From: CAWEBF01 sp963807235
GTDB lineage: Bacteria > Acidobacteriota > Vicinamibacteria > Vicinamibacterales > UBA2999
Assembly: GCA_963807235.1 (NCBI GenBank)
Contig: CAWEBF010000009.1
Coordinates: 654,550-718,549 of the forward strand
Direction: 5' to 3'
Length of the DNA stretch: 64,000 nucleotides
Part shown: one piece after another, positions 43,684-54,080 of the stretch
Layout of the letters: each line of letters begins with the position of its first letter
Position numbering within the stretch: position 1 is the stretch's first letter
Program-made: the position numbers and the translations under genes
Notes under the pieces: model-generated
What the model saw: only the letters and a program-made list of their open reading frames with translations
Database searches by the model: none
What the model was told of the DNA's origin: nothing

Positions 43684-45760
43684 CTAACCGACCGGCGCCA
43701 ATTGAGCCTTGGCCTCGGCGACCACGTTGTCGACCGTAAAGCCGATACTCCTTCATCAGCTCCTTGAGCGGCGCCGAGGCGCCGAATGTCTGCATGCCGA
43801 TGACGCGGCCCGTCGAGCCGACGTAGCGCTCCCAGCCAAAAGCGGACGCCTGCTCGATCGCCACGCGCGCCGTGATCGCCGGGGGCAGGACGCTGTCGCG
43901 GTATCCTTCGGCTGATGCTCGAAGATATCCCAGGACGGCATCGACACGACGCGCGAGCGCACGCCATCGACGTTGAGCCTTTCGTGCGCTTCCACCGCCA
44001 GCGTCACCTCGCTGCCAGTCGCGATCAGAATCACCTCAGGCTTGCCGTCCGGCGGATCCGCCAGGACGTACGCACCGCGCGCCACGCCAGCGGCCGACGC
44101 GTATTTGCTCCGATCGATCGTCGGCAGCGGATGTCGCGACAGGACCAACACGGCCGGCTCATGGCGCAGCGGCATGAGGTAACGGTACGCCTCCACCACT
44201 TCGTTGGCGTCGCCGGGCCGCAGCGTGACGAGACCCGGAATCGCACGAAGCGATGCCAGGTGCTCGACCGGCTGATGGGTCGGGCCGTCCTCGCCGTCAC
44301 TCAGCGCGTCGTGCGTGAAGACGAACACCGTGGGCAGCTCCATCAGCGCGGAGAGCCGCATCGCCGGCCGCAGGTAGTCGCTGAAGATGAAGAACGTCGC
44401 GCCAAACGGCCGCAGCTTCGTCAGCGACAGCCCGTTCATGATCGACCCCATCGCATGCTCGCGAACGCCGAAGTGCAGATTCCTGCCGCCGGGACTGGCG
44501 GCTTGCAGATCTCCGGCGCCGGCGAACGTGAGCGTGGTCTTGTTCGATGGGCCCAGATCTGCCGAGCCACCGAGGAACCATGGAACATTCTGCGCCAGGA
44601 CGTTGAGGACCCTGCCCGACGCCTCGCGCCCTGCGAGCCCCTTCGGATCGGCCGGGAAGACCGGAAGGTCACGATCCCAGTTCGCCGGAAGCACACGGCG
44701 CTGGATCTGGTCGAGCTCGGTCGCGAGATCCGGATACGTCGATCGATATGCCGCGAACAGCTGGGTCCACGCGCTTCGTGCGTCGGCTCCGCGCCGTCCC
44801 ACGCCGGCGGCGAAATGCTCGCGGACACCGTCGGGCACGAGGAACTTCGCGTCCTCCGGCCAGCCGTACACACGTTTGGTGAGGCGTATCTCCTCATCGC
44901 CAAGCGGTTCGCCGTGAGCGGCGGCGGTGCCCTGCCTGTTCGGTGAGCCGTACCCGATGCTGCTGTCGAGGACGATGAGCGTCGGCCTGTCCTTGGTCTG
45001 CTGAAACACGCGGAGGGCGTGTTCGATCCGCTCGATGTCGTTGGCATCGCCGACGCGCAGGACGTTCCATCCGTAGGCAAGGAAGCGGGTCGCGACGTCC
45101 TCGGTGAACGTGATGTCGGTGCTGCCTTCGATGGTGATGCGGTTGTTGTCGAAGATCCAGCAGAGGTGATCGAGACCGAGGTGGCCGGCCAGCGACGCGG
45201 CTTCGGCGCCTACGCCTTCCATCAAGCAGCCGTCGCCGCAGACAGCGTAAGTGTTGTAGTCGAACAGCTCGAAGCCCGGACGGTTGTAGCGATCGGCAAG
45301 CCACCGCTCCCCGATCGCCATGCCCACGCTGGTCGCGATGCCTTGCCCCAATGGGCCAGTGGTCGTTTCCACACCAGAGACCATGCGGGTACTCGGGGTG
45401 CCCAGGGGCTTTGCTGCCCAGCTGACGGAACCGCCGGATGTCATCGAGGGTCACCGACGGATCACCCAGCCGCTCGTAGTCGGCATTCACGGCGCGTGTC
45501 CCGGTCAGGTGGAGCAGCGACCAGAGCAGCATCGACGCGTGGCCGTTCGAGAGCACGAAGCGGTCGCGGCCGGGCCAGATCGGATCCTCGGGATCGAAGC
45601 GCATGACGCGATTCCAGAGGGTGTAGACCAGCGGCGCCAGCGCCATCGGAGTGCCCGGATGCCCCGAATTGGCCGCCTGGACCGCATCCATCGACAAGGT
45701 CCGGATGGTGTTAATGGCGAGCTGCGCCGTCTGGGTGTCAGAGACCGTGGTTGTGGTCAT
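43684..45760 (-). CDS. tkt: Transketolase (frameshifted)
   Basis: About 691 aa, TPP-dependent. MTTTTVSDTQTAQLAINTIR start; NSGHPGTPMALAPLVYTLW, GPLGQGIATSVGMAIGERW, GDGCLMEGVGAEAASLAGH with the TPP/Mg motif, HFGVREHAMGSIMNG, FTHDALSDGEDGPTHQPVEH, and LIATGSEVTLAVEAHE. Moves two-carbon units between sugar phosphates. Frame breaks near 45388 (an extra C, PEYRMVSGV expected) and twice near 43750-43910; the C-terminus ends KAQLAPVG. Last gene of the pentose phosphate operon, 10 bp after glgX. Confidence 0.95.
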
Positions 45761-45770
45761 GGTGCCTCTT

Positions 45771-47840
45771 TCAGGTGGTCGCCGCCGCGATCAGCAGCAC
45801 CACGGACCGGGGCTGGACGGCATACGCCGAGCCTTGCACCGGCGGCGCGTCCGCCCAGGCGCGCACATCGTCGGGCGAAGACAGCGACGTATCGATGATG
45901 CGCCGCCACCCATCGCTCCCCTCGCCAGCAGGAGGGATCTCGAACGAAAGCGCCTCCCAATAGGCGTTGGCGATCACGTGGAGCTGAGCCTGATCGCCCA
46001 GCAGACGGGTGGTCGCCGCCAGCGTGTGTGAGTCGCTGCCCCAGTCCGGTTCGTGCAGCTTGACGCCGTGCCATGTGAGAGGCTGGTGCTGCAGCATCTC
46101 GCGCAGCGTCATGTCCGCTCGCTCGATCGGAAGACTGCGACTGAGGCGAAGCGCGATGAGCTCCTTCGCGAATCGGTGTACGTCGGCATGCCTGGCCACG
46201 AGATCCCAGTCGAACCACGTGGTCTCATCGTTGATGCAGTAGGCGTTGTTGTTGCCGCGCTGCGTGCGCCGCACCTCATCGCCCATCAGCAGCATCGGCG
46301 TCCCCACCGAGAGCATCGTCAGTGTGAGGAAGTTCTTCACCTGGCGGTTACGGAGCCGCTCCACGGCGGGATCGTCGGACGGTCCTTCGACACCGCAGTT
46401 CCAGCTCAGGTTGTCGAATGCGCCATCGAGATTGTCGTGACCGTTCGCCTCGTTGTGCTTGGTGTTGTAGGAGACGACGTCGTTCAGCGTGAAGCCGTCA
46501 TGGCAGGTGACGAAGTTGATGCTCTGCTCCGCCTCGCGCTCCTCGTGCCCGAACACGTCGGGGCTGCCGGTCAACCGAAACGCCAGGGCATGGACGGTGC
46601 CGGCATCGCTTTTCAGAAAGGCTCTGATGTCGTCACGAAACTTGCCGTTCCATTCCTTCCAGCGATCCCCGATGAACGAGCCGACCTGATAGAGGCCGGC
46701 GGCGTCCCACGCTTCCGCGATCAACTTGACGTTGGCGAACACCGGGTCCGTCTCGATATCCCAGAGCAGCGGTGGCGTGGCCATCGGGCGCCCGCTCTCG
46801 TCGCGGGCCAGGATCGAGGCCAGATCGAAGCGGAAGCCGTCCACGTGCATCTCGGTCACCCAGTAGTGCAGGCTGTCGAGAATCAGCCGGCGCACGATCG
46901 AGTGGTTGGCGTTCAGCGTGTTGCCGCAGCCGCTGTAGTCGGCGAAACGTGACCCGGGGTCGTCCAGGATGTAGTAGGCGTCGTTGCCGAACCCGCGGAA
47001 GCACATCGTCGGACCGTCGGCACCGCCTTCGGTGGTGTGGTTGTAGACCACGTCGAGAATGACTTCGATGCCGGCGCGGTGGAGGGCCTTGACCATGTCC
47101 CGGAACTCGTCGAGTGCGCCGAGCGCATCGGGGCGCGAGCTGTACGCACCATGGGGCGCGAAGAACGAAGCCGGCTGGTATCCCCAGTCGTTCACGCCTC
47201 CCGGCGCATCCTGGTCGTCGAAGGCGAACACGGGCAACAGTTCGACAGCGGTGATGCCCAAGTCCTTCAGGTACGGAATCTTGTCGATCACGCCTTGATA
47301 CGTTCCGCGCTTCGGCGCCGCGACGCCGGAGTTGGGGTGCCGGGTGAAGGCGCCCACGTGCATCTCGTAGACAACCGTCCTCGCAAAGTGGGTGTGAGGT
47401 GGACGGTCGCCCTCCCAATCGTACGCTCCCGGATCTGCGACCACGCTCTTCAGGGCGGTGGCGCAGTTGTCTCCCGGCGCGCGCGCCGCCGCGCGGCTCC
47501 AACCCAGAGGCCGCGCCACGCACTTTCCGTACGGATCGAGCAGAACCTTGTCGCGATCGAAACGATATCCGCGCTCCGGATCGAACGATCCATCGACACG
47601 ATAGCCGTAGAGCTGCGCTGCGGCGATATCGGGCACGAAGGCGTGCCAGTAGTGATACGACCGCTGATGCCGAGGATTGAGGTCGATGACGTGCGCGGGC
47701 TGCTCAGCGTCTACGCGATCGAACAGGAGCAACTGCACGCCGGTGGCGCGCTTCGAGAAGACGCTGAAGTTGACGCCACTCGGATAGACCGTGGCGCCGA
47801 GGGGAAAGCTCGTGCCGTGCGGAGATCGAGTCACCCTCAC
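45771..47840 (-). CDS. glgX: Glycogen debranching enzyme GlgX (GH13)
   Basis: 689 aa from a GTG overlapping the pgl stop. N-terminal CBM48-like domain (FPLGATVYPSGVNFSVFSKR), GH13 barrel with DVVYNHTTEGG, VDGFRFDLASIL (nucleophile Asp), LIAEAWDAAGLYQVG (acid Glu) and VTCHDGFTLNDVVSYN. Isoamylase-type cleavage of alpha-1,6 branches of glycogen limit dextrin. In the operon it supplies linear glucan or glucose to the downstream sugar-phosphate enzymes. Confidence 0.95.
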   Translation of the reverse strand: MRVTRSPHGTSFPLGATVYPSGVNFSVFSKRATGVQLLLFDRVDAEQPAHVIDLNPRHQRSYHYWHAFVPDIAAAQLYGYRVDGSFDPERGYRFDRDKVLLDPYGKCVARPLGWSRAAARAPGDNCATALKSVVADPGAYDWEGDRPPHTHFARTVVYEMHVGAFTRHPNSGVAAPKRGTYQGVIDKIPYLKDLGITAVELLPVFAFDDQDAPGGVNDWGYQPASFFAPHGAYSSRPDALGALDEFRDMVKALHRAGIEVILDVVYNHTTEGGADGPTMCFRGFGNDAYYILDDPGSRFADYSGCGNTLNANHSIVRRLILDSLHYWVTEMHVDGFRFDLASILARDESGRPMATPPLLWDIETDPVFANVKLIAEAWDAAGLYQVGSFIGDRWKEWNGKFRDDIRAFLKSDAGTVHALAFRLTGSPDVFGHEEREAEQSINFVTCHDGFTLNDVVSYNTKHNEANGHDNLDGAFDNLSWNCGVEGPSDDPAVERLRNRQVKNFLTLTMLSVGTPMLLMGDEVRRTQRGNNNAYCINDETTWFDWDLVARHADVHRFAKELIALRLSRSLPIERADMTLREMLQHQPLTWHGVKLHEPDWGSDSHTLAATTRLLGDQAQLHVIANAYWEALSFEIPPAGEGSDGWRRIIDTSLSSPDDVRAWADAPPVQGSAYAVQPRSVVLLIAAATT

Positions 47841-48559
47841 ACCCTTCCCGCGCCGCCCATCGACGACGCTTCCATGCGACCCGCCGCGGCGCGGTCCGCG
47901 AGCACCACGGCGTGGTCCTGTCGTACGCGTCCGGCGGGAATGCTCGAATCCCCGCGGCACAGGCGGACGAGCATGGCCGCCTTGTCTTCGCCGGTGATCA
48001 GCCAGAGCAGGCGCCGCGCCCGGTTGAGGGCCGGATAGGTCAGCGTCATCCGGCGCCGTCCCTGGTACACGCCGGTGAGGGCGACGTCCCTGTCGGTGAC
48101 GTCGAGTACCGCATCCCCCGGAACCAGCGACGCGGTGTGGCCGTCGGGACCCAATCCAAGATGGACGAGATCGAGAATCGGCGGTGACCCGGCGAGTTCG
48201 ACCAGGGTCGCCGCATAGCGCCCGGCCGCCTTGCCGAGATCGACCGATTCCACGGGCATCGCATGGAGCTGCGCCTGACCAACTTCACCTTGTGCCAGCA
48301 GGCTCGCGCGCATCTGTGTCAGATTCCGGTCTTCGTGACCCGCGGGGGCTATCCGTTCGTCCGCTTGCAGCACGTGGACGTTCTGCCACGGCACGTCCAG
48401 AGCACTCAGCGCGCGCAGCATCAGCCACGGCGTTCGGCCGCCGCTGATCGCGACCACGAAGCGGCCACGGGCCTCCACCGCCGCTCGCGCCTCGCCGGCG
48501 ATGACCTCGGCCGCGTGACGCGCTACCGATTCGACGTCGTCCAGCACATCGAGCTTCAT
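47837..48559 (-). CDS. pgl: 6-phosphogluconolactonase (DevB type)
   Basis: 240 aa. RFVVAISGGRTPWLMLRAL, VHVLQADERIAPAGHEDRN, LGLGPDGHTASLVPGD, and LLWLITGEDKAAMLVRL. Hydrolyses 6-phosphogluconolactone made by Zwf. ATGA overlap with the GH63 gene before it and GTG-TGA overlap with glgX after it. Confidence 0.94.
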   Translation of the reverse strand: MKLDVLDDVESVARHAAEVIAGEARAAVEARGRFVVAISGGRTPWLMLRALSALDVPWQNVHVLQADERIAPAGHEDRNLTQMRASLLAQGEVGQAQLHAMPVESVDLGKAAGRYAATLVELAGSPPILDLVHLGLGPDGHTASLVPGDAVLDVTDRDVALTGVYQGRRRMTLTYPALNRARRLLWLITGEDKAAMLVRLCRGDSSIPAGRVRQDHAVVLADRAAAGRMEASSMGGAGRV

Positions 48560-51267
48560 GGCTGCCGATCGCGGCGAACTCGACGCTCGTCCGACACCAA
48601 CGGTGCGATGGGTTCTGTTGCGAGCGCCGCCACGAGTGCGGTCCAGCCGGTCTGGTGGCTGGCGCCGAGGCCGGCGCCATTGTCGCCGTGGAAGTACTCG
48701 TAGAACGGAATGCAGTCGCGCCAGTGCGGGTCGGTCTGGAATTTCTCCGTGCCGCCGAACACCGGACGCCGACCCGCCTCGTCACGCAGGAAGATGCGTT
48801 GCAGGCGACCGGAGATCTCGGCGGCCACCTCGGAGAGCGTCATCAGCGTGCCGGAGCCCGTCGGACATTCCACACGGAACGAATCGCCGTGGTAGGCATG
48901 GAAGTGGACCAGCGCGCGAATCAGGAGGACGTTCATCGGGACCCACACCGGGCCGCGCCAGTTGGAGTTCCCGCCGAACATCGCGCTCTCCGACTCCGCC
49001 GGCTGATACGAGACCTGGTAATCCTTCCCGTCCGCACGCACGGCGTATGGATGCGCGTCGTGCCAACGCGACAGCGAGCGGATGCCGAAGGGGCTCAGGA
49101 ACTCCTGTTCGTCCAGCATGCGTGAGAGGATTCGCCGCAACCGGTCTGGAGCCACGACCGCCGCGATGGTCCGGCCCGAAGAACCCTCGTTCTCGGGAGC
49201 AGCCGGGTGAATGCAGCCCGAGAGTTCAGGAATCTGGCGGAGGCGCAGCGCGAGCGCCGCCACCACCCGCGGCACGCGCTCGCTCTGCTCCGCTTCGATG
49301 ACCGTCGTTGCGCAGAGGGGCAGCAGCCCGACGAGCGAGCGGACTTTGAGGCGCGTCGCCCGTCCGTCCGGCAACCGCAGGACGTCGTAGTAGAAGCCGT
49401 CTTCTTCGTCCCACATGCCGTCGTCGCCAACCCTGTTCATGGCGGCGCCGATCCACAACAGGTGCTCCGCAAACTTGTAGGCAAGCTCCTCGTAACTGGC
49501 GTCGTGGGTCGCCAACTCGATGGCGATCTCCAGCATGTTCTGGCAGTACATCGCCATCCATGCCGTGCCGTCGGCCTGCTCGAGGTGGCCTCCGGTGGGC
49601 AGCTCGGCGCTGCGGTCGAAGACGCCGATGTTGTCGAGGCCGAGGAAGCCCCCCTCGAACACGTTCTTTCCCAGGCGGTCCTTGCGATTGACCCACCACG
49701 TGAAGTTGACGACGAGCTTGTTGAAGGCACGCTTGAGGAACTCGAGGTCCCCTTTGCCGCGGCTCGCCTGCTCCATGCGGTATTGGCCCATCGTCGCCCA
49801 CGCATGCACCGGCGGGTTGACGTCACCAAAGTTCCACTCGTAGGCCGGCAGCTGACCGTTGGGATGCTGATACCGTGGCTTCAACATCAGGCTGAGCTGA
49901 TGCTTCGCAAAGTCCGGGTCGACGCCGGTCAGCGCGACCGCGTGAAAGGCGAGATCCCAGGCGGCATACCACGGGTACTCCCACTTGTCTGGCATCGAGA
50001 TGATGTCGTCGTTGAGCATGTGGAACCAGTGACGGTTCCTGGTCGACACCGACGCAGGCGAGTGGAGCGGGTGCACGCCATGTTCTCGGAGCCACATGTT
50101 GACGTCGAAGAAGAAGTACCTGCTTCGTCCAGAACAGGCCTCCAAACGCTTGTCGTATGACTTGCGCGGCGTCTTCGCTGGCAGACTCTGGCGTGTGGCA
50201 GCGGTAAAACTCGTCCGCCTCGCTGCGCCTCGCCTCGAGTGTCTTCTCGAAGGCGGCGAACGGACGTGACTGCGACGAGCCGGTGAGGCAGAGTCGCACC
50301 GTCACCGACTGGCCGGCACCGACCTCGAGGAGGTAGTGAGCCGCGGCCTTCGTGCCGACCTGCGCCGGGTTGACGGCGTCGGCCTTGTTGTGCACGACAA
50401 AGGCGTGGAACGCGTCCTTGACGTGGGGGCAGGCATTAGGCGTGTCGAAGAGTCGCTCGGTATTGGTCTCGTTCTCGGTGAACAGCAGCCGCGGTGCTCC
50501 ATCGCAGTAGAGCCATCGATCGCCCACTTCGGGGTGCGACGCCTTCACGGCGCTCGTGCCAGTGGAGGCTTGTGCCGCCGCCAGGCCAGGCTTCTTCGTC
50601 TCCGGCCACCAGCTCCACGTGTTGCGGAACCACAGGGTCGGCAACAGATGAACCGTCGCGGTCTCGGGGCCCCGGTTCGCGACCGTGATCAGAATGAAGC
50701 AGTCCTCCGGAGAGGACTTCGCGTATTCGACGAACACGTCGAAGTAGCGGGCGTCGTCGAACACGCCGGTGTCGATGAGCTCGTACTCGAAGTCCTGGCG
50801 CGTGCGACGCGCATTTGTGTCCAGGAGGTCCTCGTACGGGAACGCGGCCTGCGGGTACTGCACAGCCACTTCATGTACGAATGGGTCGGCGTGGAATCAA
50901 GGTACGAGTAGTATTCCTTCACGTCCTCGCCGTGGTTCCCCTCGGCATTGTTCAACCCGAACAGCCGCTCTTTCAGAATGGGGTCCTTGCCGTTCCACAG
51001 CGCCAGCGCGAAACACAGCCGCTGCTTCAGGTCGGAGAACCCCGCGAGCCCGTCCTCTCCCCAGTGGTAGGCGCGCGACCGCGCGTGTTCGTGCGTGAAG
51101 TGATTCCATGCGTCGCCGTCCTGACTGTAGTCCTCACGAACGGTTCCCCACTGCCGCTCGCTGAGGTAAGGGCCCCACCGTCTCCAGGGCGCATCCCACT
51201 CACTCCCGGCTTCCAGGCGCTCGAGTTCAGCGGATTCCTTTCGACTCCTTCCGCTGATATCAGCCAT
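48556..51267 (-). CDS. GH63/MGH1-like glycoside hydrolase (frameshifted)
   Basis: About 903 aa, (alpha/alpha)6 barrel glucosidase. RWGPYLSERQWGTVREDYS, HFTHEHARSRAYHWGEDGLA, NVMLLFGLNNAEGNHGEDVK-like block, DKWEYPWYAAWDLAFHAVAL (catalytic WDLAFH), LPAYEWNFGDVNPPVHAWAT, and GGNSNWRGPVWVPMNVLLIR. Family members include mannosylglycerate hydrolase and alpha-glucosidases; the operon suggests release of glucose from a glucan or glucoside. Two compensating frame breaks near 50870 and 50115. Overlaps zwf by 8 bp and pgl by 4 bp. Confidence 0.88.
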
Positions 51268-52660
51268 GAACCGACACTTCCGCCCTTTTCGTCGGGTTGG
51301 CCCAGCCTCCAGGGGGCACGACGTCCTGAACAGGGTCGACCGGACCCCAGGTCCCCGGCTCGTAGTCGCGAATTGGGGTGTTCATCTTCAACACGGGATC
51401 GACGATGCGCCACGCTTCTTCGACGTAGTCCATCCGCGCAAACAGCTCGGTGTCTCCCTCGAGCGCGTCGCTCAGGACGCGGTCGTAGGCGTCTCTCTCG
51501 TGAGCGCCAGGCTGCCGGCTGGCGACGAGCTCGGTTCGCTGGCCGATCATCTGGTCGCCCTCATCCATCGCCGTGACGCCGAACGCGATCGTCTGCCGCG
51601 GAACGATTTGAAACCGGAAGTAGTTCGGCAGCGGAGCCGCGTCCGGGAACAGGAATGCCGTGGGAGGCCGCCGCAAGCGAACGACGACTTCTGTGCACGT
51701 CAGCGGGAGGCACTTTCCGGCGCGGATGTAAAACGGGACGCCGTGCCACCGCACCGAATCGATACGGAGCCGAACTGCGGCGAACGTCTCGACCTGCGAA
51801 TCGGCGGCGACGCCAGGCTCCTGCCGGTAGCCGCGGAACTGTCCACGAATGACGTCCTGTGCGTCCAGGGCCGAAACGGACTTCAGAACCTTCACCTTTT
51901 CGTCCCGCAGAGACTCGCCATCCATCCTCGCGGGCGGCTCCATCGCCAGACTGCTCAAGAGCTGAAAGAGGTGATTCTGAACGACGTCGCGGATCGCCCC
52001 CGTCGCGTCGTAGAAGCCGCCGCGTCCCTGGATGCCAAAGTTCTCCGCCATCGTGATCTGCACGCTCTCGACGTAGGTTCGATTCCAGAAGGCCTCGAGG
52101 ACCGGATTCGTGAAGCGAGAGAACACGATGTTGTTGACCGGTCGCTTTCCGAGATAGTGGTCGATCCGGAAGATGTCGCGCTCGACGAACGACCCGAGCA
52201 GGATCCGATTCAGGTCGCGCGCCGAGGCGAGATCCTGGCCGAACGGTTTCTCAACGACGACCCGGGCACCGCGTGTGCATGCCGATCGATCGAGTTGCTC
52301 GACGACTGGTCCAAACAGCGGGGGCGGGATCGCGAGGTAGTGCGCGGGATGCTCTGCGCTTCCGAGCTCGCGTCGAAGTGTGTCGAAGGTCGACGGGTCC
52401 TTGTAGTCCCCATCGACGTACTGCAGCAGTCCGGACAGCTTGTCGAACGCGGCCCGGTCCAGGCCGCCGTGCTTCTCGACACTGTCCTGCGCCCGCGCGC
52501 GCATCTGGTCTAGCGTCCAGCCCGCCTTCGCCACGCCGATCACGGGAACCTCGAGCTGCCCGCGCCTGGCCATCGCCTGCAGCGAGGGGAAGATCTTCTT
52601 GTATGCGAGATCGCCCGTGGCTCCGAAAAACACGAGCGCGTCGGAGTGTGTGCCGCTCAT
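51260..52660 (-). CDS. zwf: Glucose-6-phosphate 1-dehydrogenase
   Basis: 466 aa, intact. Rossmann FGATGDLAYKKIFP, active-site RIDHYLGKRPVNNI (RIDHYLGK), VVVEKPFGQDL and WHGVPFYIRAGKCLP. First step of the oxidative pentose phosphate pathway (NADP+ to NADPH). 13 bp after gnd. Confidence 0.97.
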   Translation of the reverse strand: MSGTHSDALVFFGATGDLAYKKIFPSLQAMARRGQLEVPVIGVAKAGWTLDQMRARAQDSVEKHGGLDRAAFDKLSGLLQYVDGDYKDPSTFDTLRRELGSAEHPAHYLAIPPPLFGPVVEQLDRSACTRGARVVVEKPFGQDLASARDLNRILLGSFVERDIFRIDHYLGKRPVNNIVFSRFTNPVLEAFWNRTYVESVQITMAENFGIQGRGGFYDATGAIRDVVQNHLFQLLSSLAMEPPARMDGESLRDEKVKVLKSVSALDAQDVIRGQFRGYRQEPGVAADSQVETFAAVRLRIDSVRWHGVPFYIRAGKCLPLTCTEVVVRLRRPPTAFLFPDAAPLPNYFRFQIVPRQTIAFGVTAMDEGDQMIGQRTELVASRQPGAHERDAYDRVLSDALEGDTELFARMDYVEEAWRIVDPVLKMNTPIRDYEPGTWGPVDPVQDVVPPGGWANPTKRAEVSVHG

Positions 52661-52673
52661 CTCGATCCCGTGG

Positions 52674-53702
52674 TCACGCGTTCACTTCGTGCGCCGCCTT
52701 CTCGTGATGTCCGCCGAACTGGAAGCGCATCGCCGAGAGCAGCTTGTTCTGGAAGTCCGCTTCTCCGCGCGAGCTGAAGCGCGCGTAGAGCGCCGCCGTG
52801 AGCACCGGCGCCGGCACCGCCTCGTCGATCGCCGCCATGATCGTCCAGCGTCCCTCGCCGGAGTCGGACACGCGGCCTGCGAACTTCGACAGCGACGGAT
52901 CCTCCAGCAGTGAAATGGCCGTGAGGTCCAGCAGCCACGATGCGATGACGCTTCCCCGCCGCCACACCTCGGCCACTTCGCCGAGGTCGATGTTGTACTG
53001 ATAATGCGCGGGGTCGCGTAGCGGCGTCGTCTCGGCGTCCACGGCGTGCGTCTGCTTGCCGACGTTGGCGGCGCGCAGGATGCCCATCCCCTCGGCATAG
53101 GCCGCCATGAGGCCGTACTCGATGCCGTTGTGCACCATCTTGACGAAGTGCCCGGCGCCGTTCGGTCCGCAGTGGAGGTACCCCTGCTCGGCGGTACCGG
53201 TGGCGGGCTTGCGACCTGGGGTTCGGGGGATCTCGCCGATGCCTGGTGCGAGCGACACGAAGAGTGGATCGAGATGCGCGACAGTGGCCGGTTCGCCGCC
53301 AATCATCATGCAGTAACCGCGCTCGAGGCCCCAGACGCCTCCGCTGGTTCCCACGTCGACGTAGTGAATCTTCTTCGCGGTCAGCTCTTTCGCCCGCCGG
53401 ATGTCGTCGACGTAATACGAATTGCCGCCGTCGATCAGGATGTCGTCGGGCTCGAGCAGCGGCAGCAGATCGTTGATGGCCGCGTCCACGACTGCCGCGG
53501 GGACCATCAACCAGATGGCTCGAGGCTTGCTGAGCTTCTGCACGAGCTCCGCGAGTGACGCCGCTCCCTCGGCGCCTTCCGATGCGAGCTCCGTGACCGC
53601 GCCAGTGTTGCGGTCGTACACGACGCACGTATGGCGATTGCGCACGAGACGGCGCACCATGTTGGCGCCCATGCGGCCGAGACCGATCATTCCGAGCTGC
53701 AT
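52674..53702 (-). CDS. gnd: 6-phosphogluconate dehydrogenase, decarboxylating (short YqeC/GndA type)
   Basis: 342 aa, intact. MQLGMIGLGRMGANMVRRLV (GxGxxG), IDGGNSYYVDDIRRA, VGTSGGVWGLERGYCMM, GHFVKMVHNGIEYGLMAAYA (catalytic Lys) and KFAGRVSDSGEGRW. The short form is often NAD-preferring. Starts about 23 bp after the rpe stop. Confidence 0.95.
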   Translation of the reverse strand: MQLGMIGLGRMGANMVRRLVRNRHTCVVYDRNTGAVTELASEGAEGAASLAELVQKLSKPRAIWLMVPAAVVDAAINDLLPLLEPDDILIDGGNSYYVDDIRRAKELTAKKIHYVDVGTSGGVWGLERGYCMMIGGEPATVAHLDPLFVSLAPGIGEIPRTPGRKPATGTAEQGYLHCGPNGAGHFVKMVHNGIEYGLMAAYAEGMGILRAANVGKQTHAVDAETTPLRDPAHYQYNIDLGEVAEVWRRGSVIASWLLDLTAISLLEDPSLSKFAGRVSDSGEGRWTIMAAIDEAVPAPVLTAALYARFSSRGEADFQNKLLSAMRFQFGGHHEKAAHEVNA

Positions 53703-53725
53703 GACGAACTCCTCCTCAGAACACG

Positions 53726-54080
53726 CTATGAAACCGTGGGGCTCAGTTCTCCGCGGATGATCGCGGCCCGTAACCGCTTCACCGCTGCGGCCACTCCGTC
53801 ACTGTCCCCGACAATCGCCGTCCCGGCCACCAGCACGTTGGCTCCTGCGTCGACGACGAGCGGAGCCGTCGTGACATTGATCCCTCCATCCACGGTGCAG
53901 ATGCGACACCCGTCGCAGCCACGTGAGCCCGGGCATCCCGCCGGTCGGATTGGGCACGAATCGGCCGTCCATCACATCGGCGTGCAGCCGATCGGCACCG
54001 GCCGGCTCGACTTCGGCGACTTGCTCGCCCAGCCGGCCAAAGTCGGCCGCAAGGAGCGACGCGGCCAGTTTCACAGTCAC
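53726..54080 (-). pseudogene. rpe: Ribulose-phosphate 3-epimerase remnant, middle deleted
   Basis: GTG start overlaps the pgi stop. The first ~45 residues are a good Rpe N-terminus (VKLAASLLAADFGRLGEQVA, GADRLHADVMDGRFVPN) and the last ~60, in another frame, are a good Rpe C-terminus (RICTVDGGINVTTAPLVVDA, ANVLVAGTAIVG). About 100 residues between them, with the zinc-site histidines and the beta-alpha units 3-6, are absent: 355 bp is left of ~660. Not functional as written. Either a real deletion or a collapsed assembly; a second rpe would be needed for the pathway. Confidence 0.85.
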
